A DNA stretch of 7,279 nt from Actinomycetota bacterium (lineage in GTDB: Bacteria; Actinomycetota; Acidimicrobiia; Acidimicrobiales; GCA-2861595): the NCBI GenBank assembly GCA_016781225.1, contig JADDQT010000069.1, forward strand, positions 1 to 7,279, written 5' to 3'. The notes beneath the pieces are model-generated. The model saw nothing but the letters and a program-made list of their open reading frames with translations, was not told where the DNA came from and ran no database searches. Both the position numbers and the translations under genes were made by a program. Positions 1 through 5,694 of the stretch are shown one piece after another. How positions within the stretch are numbered: the stretch's first letter is position 1; each line of letters opens with the position of its first letter.

Positions 1-201
1 CGGACCCAGGCCGGCCAAGTCGTAGCTACCGAACCAGCCCCGATGGCCGGTGACGGTGGCCGCGAAGCCTCCGGCGCGAACCACCTCCGCCCCGGCCCGG
101 GGGACCGACCTGGGCGCTCCTCCCAAGAGCAACAGCGGTACGACCACCGCTGTGACGACCGACACCGTGACCACGAACAGCGCTGCGCGGCGGCTTCGCA
201 C
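1..201 (-). CDS. Secreted or membrane-anchored protein, N-terminal part (truncated by window edge)
   Basis: The minus strand reads in an open frame from a GTG at 201 to the window edge, giving 67 residues. The N-terminus is a clear export signal: a basic start (RSRR at residues 2-5), a long hydrophobic stretch (about residues 6-28, rich in V, L and A), then a possible signal-peptidase site AGA (36-38). The mature part begins EVVRAGGFAATVTGHRGWF and is unlike a reading-frame shadow. The start is supported by a strong GGAGGG five bases upstream. It is transcribed divergently from the sulfate operon. I do not recognise the family, because only about 29 residues of mature protein are visible. It could also be an N-terminally anchored membrane protein if the signal is not cleaved. 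Confidence 0.72.
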   Translation of the reverse strand, partial: MRSRRAALFVVTVSVVTAVVVPLLLLGGAPRSVPRAGAEVVRAGGFAATVTGHRGWFGSYDLAGLGP

Positions 202-206
202 CTTGT

Positions 207-212
207 CCCTCC
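207..212 (-). promoter_or_regulatory. Ribosome binding site of the left-edge secreted protein
   Basis: GGAGGG on the minus strand lies five bases before the GTG at 201. This near-perfect Shine-Dalgarno match decides the start codon, since the frame stays open further upstream without a better initiation site. Confidence 0.65.
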
Positions 213-276
213 AGGGATCACAAAGTCTGCTGGGCCGCCCGCACACGGCGAGCTGGAAGAGCCCCCGCACGCTGTT

Positions 277-292
277 TCATGTCTTACCATGA
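277..292. promoter_or_regulatory. Inverted repeat TCATG-N6-CATGA, possible operator
   Basis: The sequence TCATGTCTTACCATGA has 5-bp arms that are exact reverse complements, separated by six bases. It lies about 75 bases from the minus-strand start and about 107 bases from the sat start, where a regulator of a divergent pair could sit. Arms this short can arise by chance, and no regulator is identified. Confidence 0.22.
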
Positions 293-295
293 CTG

Positions 296-317
296 CTCAC
301 CCTCGAACAAGGGCGAG
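296..317. other. Small hairpin upstream of sat
   Basis: CTC-A-CCCT pairs with AGGG-C-GAG around the six-base loop CGAACA, giving seven pairs with one A/C mismatch. No T-run follows on either strand, so it does not look like a standard intrinsic terminator. It may be a 5' leader structure of the sat transcript or simply a chance fold. Confidence 0.25.
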
Positions 318-358
318 TCCTGCCCAAGGGAGCGGGAGGAGAGCGATTCCTTACAAAC

Positions 359-388
359 TTGATCAGTTTTGTCAGGAAATGCTAGGAA
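359..388 (+). promoter_or_regulatory. Weak candidate promoter for the sat operon
   Basis: TTGATC (359-364) resembles a -35 box. TAGGAA (383-388), 18 bases further on, is a poor but possible GC-rich-actinobacterial -10 box. Transcription would then begin close to 395, making the message leaderless or nearly so for a start at 399 or 408. The position in the AT-rich part of the intergenic region is in favour; the box matches themselves are weak. Confidence 0.25.
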
Positions 389-398
389 TGCCTCCCTT

Positions 399-1466
399 AT
401 GCCTTCCGTGCCGCTCAGCCCTCGCGATCGATCCGACCTTCGTCTTTTGGCTTGGGGTGCCTATGCCCCCCTAACCAGCTTCACCGGCGAGGCCGATCAC
501 CGCTCCATCGTCTCCGACATGCAGTTGGGCGGCGGCCCGCTGTGGCCGTTCCCCATCGCCCCGTCCCTGAACGAAGAGGTGGCGTCGGCCGTGAGAGGGG
601 CGTCGTCGGTCGACCTGCTGGGTCCAGAAGGGCAGCTTCTGGGGACCGTCACCGACCCTGAGCTGTACCGCACCGAGCCTGCCACCGACGTGAAGTCGCT
701 GTTCGGCACCGACGACCCGGCCCATCCGGGCGTGGCCGCCGTGCTGGACTCTGGGCCGTGGCGGTTGGGTGGCAAGGTGCAGGTCGACGCCGACCTCTCC
801 CTGTCCGCTCCCTTCGACCGCCACCCGTCCACTCCGGCGCAGGTGAAGGCGGCCATCGCCGAGCGAGGTTGGCAACGGGTCGTCTTCTTCCAGACCCGCA
901 ACCCGATCCACCGTGCGCACGAGTACCTCACCAAGTGCGCGCTGGAGACGGTGGACGGCCTGGTGATCCACCCCCTCGTGGGCGAGACCAAGGATGGCGA
1001 CGTTCCCGCCGACGTCCGCCTGCGCTGCTACGAGGCCCTGCTCGAGTCCTACTACCCGCCCGACCGCGCCCTTCTGGCCCTGTTCGCCGCGCCCATGCGC
1101 TACGCCGGGCCCCGGGAGGCGGTGTTGCACGCGCTGGTGCGAGCCAACTTCGGGGCCACCCACTTCATCGTCGGGCGCGACCATGCCGGCGTGGGCGACT
1201 ACTACGGCACCTACGAGGCCCAGAACCTGCTGCTCTCCCTGGGCCAGGAAGCCTTGGGCGTGGTCCCGGTCCCCTTCGAGCACAGCTTCTACTGCAACGC
1301 CTGCGGGGCGGTGGCCTCGGCCAAGACCTGCCCGCACGACAAGTCCGAGCACCTTCACCTTTCGGGCACCAGGCAGCGCGAGCTCCTCAGCGCCGGGGAG
1401 CTCCCGCCCCCCGAGCTCACCCGTCCCGAAGTGGCGGTCATCCTCCAGGAGGCATACGCGTCATGA
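399..1466 (+). CDS. sat: Sulfate adenylyltransferase (ATP sulfurylase), short N-terminus
   Basis: This enzyme makes adenosine 5'-phosphosulfate (APS) and pyrophosphate from sulfate and ATP, the first cytoplasmic step of sulfate assimilation. It is the single-chain Sat type, not CysD/CysN. From the ATG at 399 it has 355 residues: a PUA-like N-terminal domain (about 1-145), then the nucleotidyltransferase domain with QTRNPIHRAHE (165-175, ATP-binding Arg and His residues), GRDHAG (259-264) and SGTRQRELL (322-330). Cys299, Cys302 and Cys311 (C-x2-C-x8-C, with His nearby) match the zinc site known in Thermus ATP sulfurylase. The start is uncertain: the frame is closed by TGA at 360-362, leaving TTG 369, ATG 399 and GTG 408. 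I chose 399 because an AGGA lies 11 bases before it. Any of these gives a protein roughly 25-35 residues shorter at the front than typical Sat. Its stop overlaps the cysC start (ATGA), indicating translational coupling. Confidence 0.93.
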   Translation: MPSVPLSPRDRSDLRLLAWGAYAPLTSFTGEADHRSIVSDMQLGGGPLWPFPIAPSLNEEVASAVRGASSVDLLGPEGQLLGTVTDPELYRTEPATDVKSLFGTDDPAHPGVAAVLDSGPWRLGGKVQVDADLSLSAPFDRHPSTPAQVKAAIAERGWQRVVFFQTRNPIHRAHEYLTKCALETVDGLVIHPLVGETKDGDVPADVRLRCYEALLESYYPPDRALLALFAAPMRYAGPREAVLHALVRANFGATHFIVGRDHAGVGDYYGTYEAQNLLLSLGQEALGVVPVPFEHSFYCNACGAVASAKTCPHDKSEHLHLSGTRQRELLSAGELPPPELTRPEVAVILQEAYAS

Positions 1467-2011
1467 GCCAGCACGAGCAGACGAGCGACGGTCAAGAGCG
1501 CGGTGTCACGGTGCTGTTCACCGGCCTGCCATCGGCGGGCAAGACCACCATCGCCCGAGCCCTCGAGAAGCGGCTCATGGACGAAGGGCGCAAGGTCGAG
1601 GTCCTCGACGGCGACGTGGTGCGCACCCACCTGTGCAAGGGTCTCGGCTTCTCCCGGGAGGACCGGGACGAGAACATCCGGCGCGTGGGCTTCGTGGCCG
1701 ACCTGTTGTCGCGCAACGGCGTCACGGTCCTGTGCTCGGTGATCGCCCCCTACCGGTCGGTCCGCGAAGAGGTGCGGGCACTGCACGGCGACCGCCTGCT
1801 GGAGGTGTACGTGTCGACGCCCGTCGAGGTCTGTGCCCAGCGCGACGTCAAGGGCCTCTACGCCCGCCAGCGTGCCGGGGAGATCAGTGGGCTCACCGGA
1901 GTGGACGACCCCTACGAGCCCCCCACCAACCCCGAGGTCACCGTGGCCACGGCCGGCGAGTCGGTGGAGGAGTCGGCGGAGGCGGTGTGGCAGGCACTGC
2001 ACGCTCGCTGA
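1463..2011 (+). CDS. cysC: Adenylyl-sulfate kinase (APS kinase)
   Basis: It phosphorylates APS at the 3' position with ATP to give PAPS. The 182-residue length is usual for a stand-alone CysC. Visible motifs are the Walker A loop GLPSAGKTT (21-29), the DGD segment (49-51) followed by FSREDRDENIRRVGF (63-77) that binds APS, SVIAPYRSVREEVR (92-105), and the lid-region LYARQRAGEISGLTGVDDPY (132-151). The P-loop with PSAGKTT rather than SGAGKST is a variant I associate with actinobacterial CysC. The ATG overlaps the sat TGA by four bases (ATGA), so translation is probably coupled. Because CysH downstream looks able to use APS directly, PAPS may serve sulfotransferases as well as, or instead of, assimilation; that is inference. 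Confidence 0.95.
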   Translation: MSQHEQTSDGQERGVTVLFTGLPSAGKTTIARALEKRLMDEGRKVEVLDGDVVRTHLCKGLGFSREDRDENIRRVGFVADLLSRNGVTVLCSVIAPYRSVREEVRALHGDRLLEVYVSTPVEVCAQRDVKGLYARQRAGEISGLTGVDDPYEPPTNPEVTVATAGESVEESAEAVWQALHAR

Positions 2012-2688
2012 GCGACGCCCAGCCGAGCGACGCCCAGCTGAGCGACGTCGAGCTGGAGGAGCTCGACGGGCGCTTCGAGCACGAGCCGGCCGAGGCCGTG
2101 GTGGCCTGGGCAGTGGAGCAGTTCCATCCCCGGCTGTCCCTGGCCGCGTCCATGTCCGACGCCGTGCTCGTCGACCTGGCCGTGCGGGCCGAGCCTTCGA
2201 TCGACGTCGTCTTCATCGACACCGGCTACCACTTCCCCGAGACCATGCAGACGTTGGAGACGGTGGAACGCCACTACGGGCTGAACGTGCGGGTAATGGG
2301 ACCGCCATCGGAGCCGGCGGAGTTCTGGAAGAAGGACCCGACGGCGTGCTGCTCGGCGTACAAGGTGGCGCAGCTGGACGCCGCCCTCGAGTCCAAGCTG
2401 GCGTGGATGAGCGGGCTTCGCCGCGCCGAGTCACCCACCCGGTCCCACGCTCGGGTCGTGAGCCGCGACCGGCGGGGGCTGGTGAAGCTCAACCCCCTCG
2501 CCACCTGGTCCGACGACGACGTGGCCCGCTACGTGGCCCACCACGACGTGCCCGTCAACCCGCTCGTGGCCAAGGGCTACCTCTCCATCGGCTGCTGGCC
2601 CTGCACCCGGCCGGTGGAAGAGGGCGAGCATGCCCGCGACGGCCGCTGGGCCGGTTCGTCGAAGACCGAATGCGGGCTGCACGTTTGA
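1987..2688 (+). CDS. cysH: Phosphoadenylyl/adenylyl-sulfate reductase, [4Fe-4S] type
   Basis: It reduces APS (or PAPS) to sulfite using thioredoxin. From GTG 1987 it has 233 residues. The conserved fold starts at about LDGRFE (26-31). Motifs: nucleotide-binding ASMSDAVLVDLA (54-65), FIDTGYHFPET (76-86), the cysteine pair C121-C122, substrate loop SGLRRAES (142-149), the second pair GCWPC (C203, C206), and the C-terminal catalytic Cys229 in KTECGLH. The CC plus CxxC set ligates a [4Fe-4S] cluster and is characteristic of enzymes that accept APS. The usual CC-x-x-R-K here reads CCSAYK, so the Arg is Tyr. The start is unsure: GTG 1987, with GGAGG at 1978-1982, overlaps cysC by 25 bases. No other ATG, GTG or TTG lies before the conserved part; CTG 2008 and CTG 2038 are alternatives. 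The N-terminus carries a three-unit peptide repeat. Confidence 0.92.
   Translation: MAGTARSLSDAQPSDAQLSDVELEELDGRFEHEPAEAVVAWAVEQFHPRLSLAASMSDAVLVDLAVRAEPSIDVVFIDTGYHFPETMQTLETVERHYGLNVRVMGPPSEPAEFWKKDPTACCSAYKVAQLDAALESKLAWMSGLRRAESPTRSHARVVSRDRRGLVKLNPLATWSDDDVARYVAHHDVPVNPLVAKGYLSIGCWPCTRPVEEGEHARDGRWAGSSKTECGLHV
2011..2055 (+). repeat. Three tandem 15-bp repeats at the cysC/cysH junction
   Basis: AGCGACGCCCAGCCG, AGCGACGCCCAGCTG and AGCGACGTCGAGCTG follow each other directly, with one difference between units 1 and 2 and two (T for C, G for C) between units 2 and 3. In the cysH frame they encode SDAQP, SDAQL and SDVEL. The 15-bp period keeps the frame, as expected of slippage duplications tolerated in a coding N-terminus. 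The array begins on the last base of the cysC stop codon. Confidence 0.85.
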
Positions 2689-2697
2689 GCGGCTGAC

Positions 2698-3918
2698 ATG
2701 GCCTTCGGCTACCCGCTGACGCTCGACATAGAGGGGCGCCGGTGCGTGGTGATCGGAGGCGGTCCGGTGGCCGAGCACAAGTGCCGGGGCCTGCTCGATG
2801 CCGGAGGGGCGGTGGTGGTGGTCACCGAGAAGGCCACCGAGGGTCTCGAAGACCTTTGGCGCCGCGGTCTGGTCGAGCTGGTCCGAAGGCACTACGCCTA
2901 CGGGGACCTCGACGGAGCCCTCCTGGCCGTTGCCGCCACCGACGACCCGAGCGTCCATGCGGAGGTCTTCAAGGAGGGCGACGAGCGGGGCGTCCTGGTC
3001 AACGCCGTCGACGACGTGAGCAACAGCCACTTCGCCGTGCCCTCGGTGGTGCGCCACGACGAGGTCACCATCGCCGTCTCCACCGGCGGCAAGGCCCCTG
3101 CCCTGGCCAAGCGGCTGGGCGCGGTGCTGGACGAGCAGCTCGAGCAAGTCTTGCGCCTGTCCGAAGACGTCGCTCCGTCCGCAGCTCCGGCGAAGGGAAG
3201 GGTGGCCATCGTGGGGGCGGGGCCGGGCGACCCGGGTTTGCTCACCGTGCGGGGGAGGGAGCTGCTCGACGCCGCCGACGTGTTGGTTCACGACCGCCTC
3301 GTGGACCCGTCTCTGGTGGAGGGCAGGGAGGCCGTCTTCGTGGGCAAGCAGGCCGGGCACCACACCGTGCCCCAGGACGAGATCAACACCCTGCTCGTGG
3401 AGCTGGCGGGCCAGGGCCTGAGAGTGGTGCGCCTCAAGGGTGGCGACCCTTTCGTGTTCGGCCGTGGCGGCGAGGAGGCCGAGGCGCTGGCCGACTCCGG
3501 GATCGACTTCGAGGTGGTTCCCGGGCCGACCTCGGCCTTCGCCGCCCTGGCCTACGCCGGCATACCCGTTACGCACCGAGGGCTGGCTTCGTCGGTGGCC
3601 GTGGTCACCGGTCATTGCACCGGAGACCAGGACGTCGACTGGCCGAGACTGGGCGCCGCCGTCGACACCGTGGTGGTGCTCATGCCGCTGGCGGGCCTGG
3701 ACCGGATCGCCAGCGCCCTCGTGCAAGGGGGACGCCGCCCGAGCACCCCCGCTGCCGTGGTGGAGAACGGCACCAATGCCGCCCAGCGAGTGGTCACGGC
3801 CGAGCTCGGCCGCCTCGCTGACGCCGCCCACGAAGCCGGAGTGCGCTCACCGGCGCTCGTGGTCGTGGGCGAGGTGGTGAGGCTGAGGGAGCGCATCGCC
3901 TGGTTCGAAGAGAGTTGA
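2698..3918 (+). CDS. cysG: Siroheme synthase: precorrin-2 dehydrogenase/ferrochelatase fused to uroporphyrinogen-III methyltransferase (compact form)
   Basis: The protein should convert uroporphyrinogen III to siroheme, the cofactor of assimilatory sulfite reductase. The N-terminal half is the NAD-dependent dehydrogenase/chelatase: Rossmann motif VVIGGGPVAEHKCRGLLDAG (17-36), AATDD (79-83), NAVD with the probable catalytic Asp105 (102-105), and IAVSTGG with Ser128 (125-131). The C-terminal half is the SAM-dependent methyltransferase: VGAGPGDPGLLT (172-183), HDRLV (198-202), VRLKGGDPFVFGRGGEE (244-260), VVPGPTS (273-279), GIPVTHR (288-294), TGH (304-306) and VENGT (355-359). At 406 residues it is about 50 shorter than E. 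coli CysG (457). The shortfall is in the middle, where only about 30 residues join the two parts. It starts nine bases after the cysH stop with a poor ribosome binding site, so translation is probably coupled. Confidence 0.95.
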   Translation: MAFGYPLTLDIEGRRCVVIGGGPVAEHKCRGLLDAGGAVVVVTEKATEGLEDLWRRGLVELVRRHYAYGDLDGALLAVAATDDPSVHAEVFKEGDERGVLVNAVDDVSNSHFAVPSVVRHDEVTIAVSTGGKAPALAKRLGAVLDEQLEQVLRLSEDVAPSAAPAKGRVAIVGAGPGDPGLLTVRGRELLDAADVLVHDRLVDPSLVEGREAVFVGKQAGHHTVPQDEINTLLVELAGQGLRVVRLKGGDPFVFGRGGEEAEALADSGIDFEVVPGPTSAFAALAYAGIPVTHRGLASSVAVVTGHCTGDQDVDWPRLGAAVDTVVVLMPLAGLDRIASALVQGGRRPSTPAAVVENGTNAAQRVVTAELGRLADAAHEAGVRSPALVVVGEVVRLRERIAWFEES

Positions 3919-3953
3919 CCGGACTAGTAGGTTTTCACGGACTCAGAGAAGAC

Positions 3954-3961
3954 AAGGAAGG
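3954..3961 (+). promoter_or_regulatory. Ribosome binding site of the sulfurtransferase gene
   Basis: AAGGAAGG lies five bases before the ATG at 3967. It is the best plus-strand Shine-Dalgarno in the window and contrasts with the weak sites inside the upstream operon. It suggests this gene is translated independently at a good rate. The 48-base gap after cysG also holds TAGTAGGTT (3925-3933), which is somewhat -10-like, but I could not pair it with a convincing -35. Confidence 0.55.
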
Positions 3962-3966
3962 TAGCC

Positions 3967-4806
3967 ATGGCTGACTACGCAAACCCCGACGCACTGGTCG
4001 AGACCGACTGGCTTGCCGAGCACCTCGACGACCCCGACATCCGGATCCTCGAGGTCGACGAGGACACCTCCGCCTACGAGAAGAGCCACATCAAGGGTGC
4101 CCTCGGATGGCACTGGTTCAACGACCTCCATGCCGTCCCCCAGCGCGAGTACGTGGATCAGGAGGGCCTCTCCAAGGTGCTCCAGAACGCCGGCGTCGGT
4201 CCCGACACCACGGTCGTGCTCTACGGCGCCAACAACAACTGGTTCGCCGCCTACGCCTACTGGGTGCTGCGCTACCTGGGCTTCGACAACGTGAAGCTGC
4301 TCAATGGCGGACGCAAGAAGTGGGAGCTCGAGGAGCGCGAGATGGTCCAGGACGTGCCGTCGTACGAGAAGACCGATATCCAGGTCAGCGGTCCCGTTCG
4401 CGGCGAGTACCGGGCTCTGCGCGACGAGGTGCTGGGCAAGGTGGGCAAGGTGGCCATGGTCGACGTGCGCTCTCCCGAGGAGTACCGGGGCGAGAAGCTC
4501 GCTCCGGACCACCTGCCCCAGGAACAGGCTCAGGTGCCCGGCCACGTCCCGGGCGCGGCCAACATCCCCTGGAGCAAGACGGCCAACGAGGACGGCACCT
4601 TCAAGTCGGCCGACGAGCTTCGCAAGCTCTACGAGGACCAGGGAATCACCTCCGACCGCGGGGTGATCGCCTACTGCCGCATCGGAGAGCGCTCGGCGCA
4701 CACCTGGTTCGCCCTGCACGAGCTGCTCGGCTTCCCCAACGTGGAGAACTACGATGGCTCGTGGACCGAGTACGGCTCCCTGGTGGGCGCTCCGGTCGAG
4801 CGGTAG
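3967..4806 (+). CDS. Thiosulfate sulfurtransferase, two rhodanese domains
   Basis: This cytoplasmic rhodanese should move sulfane sulfur from a donor such as thiosulfate to cyanide or a thiol acceptor. At 279 residues it has the usual tandem-domain length. The N-terminal domain (about 8-130) lacks the catalytic Cys: its active loop reads LYGANNNWFA (85-94). The C-terminal domain (about 150-279) has VDVRSPEEYRGE (165-176), VPGHVPGAANIPW (190-202) and the active loop AYCRIGERSAHTWF (235-248) with catalytic Cys237. The CRIGERS loop is that of actinobacterial enzymes annotated CysA2/CysA3 or SseA in mycobacteria, and differs from the CG-type loop of mercaptopyruvate sulfurtransferases. There is no signal peptide. 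The gene follows the sulfate operon after 48 bases and may be co-transcribed or have its own promoter; the physiological donor is unknown. Confidence 0.94.
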   Translation: MADYANPDALVETDWLAEHLDDPDIRILEVDEDTSAYEKSHIKGALGWHWFNDLHAVPQREYVDQEGLSKVLQNAGVGPDTTVVLYGANNNWFAAYAYWVLRYLGFDNVKLLNGGRKKWELEEREMVQDVPSYEKTDIQVSGPVRGEYRALRDEVLGKVGKVAMVDVRSPEEYRGEKLAPDHLPQEQAQVPGHVPGAANIPWSKTANEDGTFKSADELRKLYEDQGITSDRGVIAYCRIGERSAHTWFALHELLGFPNVENYDGSWTEYGSLVGAPVER

Positions 4807-4829
4807 TCCTCCTGAACGCTTCCCGGGCG

Positions 4830-5507
4830 GTGGACGGGCCGGGCGAGCATAGCCAGGCGCTTTGCGATCCGCCGCCGCAGCGGCCCCGTTTCCGCGGTGT
4901 GATCCACCGTTGGGGCGCGGTCGGTTTCATCCTCTTGTTCATCGCGCTGTCGTTTGTGGCATACCGCCCGGGCAGCCGGCTGGTGGTTGCCATCTACGGG
5001 TGCTGTGTCACCGCCATGCTGACCGCGAGCGCGGTCTACCACAGCGGCCGCCTCTCACCCACGGCCACGCGGCGACTGAAGCGGGTGGACCACGCCACCA
5101 TCCTGTTCGCCATCGCCGGCACCTACACCGCCGTCATCGCCCTGGCCATGGAGGGCAGGACTCGAGTGGTGATGCTGGTCGTGGTCTGGGTCGCGTCCTT
5201 GATCGGAATCGCCATCCGGATGATCTGGCTCTACGCCCCCTATCCGCTCGTGGCCGTGGTCTACGTGGTCGTGGGATGGATCGCGCTGGTCGACATCGGG
5301 GCCTTGGCCCGGGCCCTCTCCGATGGGCAGATGGCGCTCGTGGTCGTCGGCGGCCTGCTCTACACCGCGGGCGGCATCGTCTACGGCGCCCGCCGGCCCG
5401 ACCCGTGGCCGACGGTGTTCGGCTATCACGAGGTCTTCCACGCCCTGGTGGTCGTTGGGGCGCTGGCCCATTACCTGGCCGTGCTCGCCATCGTGCGCGC
5501 CGGATGA
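4830..5507 (+). CDS. Haemolysin III / PAQR-family membrane protein
   Basis: A 225-residue polytopic protein with about seven hydrophobic segments (roughly 28-45, 50-70, 88-106, 113-130, 135-155, 167-186 and 205-222). The family signature is visible: PRFRGVIHRW near the start (19-28), S67-x3-H71 in SAVYH, RVDHATILFAIAGTYT (85-100) with Asp87, and HEVFH (H200, H204) with His214 in the last segment. In the PAQR/haemolysin III superfamily the Ser, Asp and His residues form a zinc site. Despite the family name, haemolysis is not shown for most members; roles in membrane lipid homeostasis or as a ceramidase-like hydrolase have been proposed. The GTG start at 4830 keeps the conserved PRFRGV, which a start at GTG 4899 would lose. 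No good ribosome binding site is seen. It begins 23 bases after the sulfurtransferase stop. A functional tie to sulfur metabolism is not evident. Confidence 0.88.
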   Translation: MDGPGEHSQALCDPPPQRPRFRGVIHRWGAVGFILLFIALSFVAYRPGSRLVVAIYGCCVTAMLTASAVYHSGRLSPTATRRLKRVDHATILFAIAGTYTAVIALAMEGRTRVVMLVVVWVASLIGIAIRMIWLYAPYPLVAVVYVVVGWIALVDIGALARALSDGQMALVVVGGLLYTAGGIVYGARRPDPWPTVFGYHEVFHALVVVGALAHYLAVLAIVRAG

Positions 5508-5525
5508 CGCGGCTACCGTCGTGGC

Positions 5526-5672
5526 ATGCCGGTCGATGAGGCTTTGCTGGCGGAGCTGAAGCAGACCAAGGCCCAGATCGACCTCCTGCAGGTTCAGCTC
5601 AAGGAGCTGGTGAACCGCCTTCGGGAGAGCGGCGCGACCACGGAGGAGATCACGCAGGCCCTGCGGAGCTGA
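5526..5672 (+). CDS. 48-residue coiled-coil microprotein
   Basis: An ATG at 5526 opens a 48-residue frame (MPVDEALLAELKQTKAQIDL at its start) ending at TGA 5670-5672. Residues 5-36 are rich in E, K, Q and L, with Leu/Ile/Val at roughly heptad spacing (L8, L11, I18, L21, L25, L28, L32), so an amphipathic helix or short coiled coil is expected. A break at ESGAT (35-39) is followed by a second short helix. The third codon positions are GC rich, as in its neighbours, which supports real coding. It has no cysteine and no membrane segment. It lies 18 bases after the haemolysin III gene on the same strand. The ribosome binding site is poor. I do not recognise a family; it might act as a small oligomerising or partner-binding protein. 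Confidence 0.6.
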   Translation: MPVDEALLAELKQTKAQIDLLQVQLKELVNRLRESGATTEEITQALRS

Positions 5673-5694
5673 TCGCCCGCCGGTTCGGCGATGG

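Larger units (their letters stand above)
202..398. other. Divergent intergenic region between the secreted-protein gene and sat
   Basis: This 197-base stretch separates two genes pointing away from each other, so it must hold promoters for both. Its right half (about 340-400) is clearly more AT rich than the flanking genes. It contains a short dyad (277-292), a hairpin (296-317) and a weak plus-strand promoter candidate (359-388). The open frames that cross it in the plus direction have the R/S/P/T-rich composition of shadows. I saw no convincing match to a known riboswitch, but I could not test this computationally. Confidence 0.6.

Noticed and set aside
43..474. 143-codon plus-strand frame upstream of sat
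   Set aside because: Low-complexity shadow composition over the minus-strand secreted gene and the intergenic region, with no ribosome binding site and no motif.
471..1358. Long minus-strand open frame (295 codons) inside sat
   Set aside because: It is a shadow of sat in GC-rich DNA: the composition is V/G/R/Q/H-rich without domain motifs, and the plus frame carries all ATP sulfurylase signatures.
1520..1560. Unusual Walker A loop PSAGKTT in CysC
   Set aside because: It fits the GxxxxGK[ST] pattern, and I know the same variant from actinobacterial CysC proteins, so it is not notable.
994..1986. Upstream extension of the cysH frame as a large fusion protein
   Set aside because: The frame stays open by GC bias, but its translation over sat and cysC is R/P/S/A/T-rich shadow sequence; coding character begins only near the end of cysC.
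2431..3831. 466-codon minus-strand open frame over cysH/cysG
   Set aside because: Rich in H, G, R and V with no recognisable motif; the plus frames carry clear CysH and CysG motifs through the same bases.
4219..4251. Missing catalytic Cys in the first rhodanese domain
   Set aside because: In tandem-domain sulfurtransferases the N-terminal domain is normally inactive; this is expected.
4107..4829. Upstream extension of the haemolysin III frame through the sulfurtransferase gene
   Set aside because: The extension is arginine/glycine/proline-rich shadow sequence; the membrane protein begins at about 4830.
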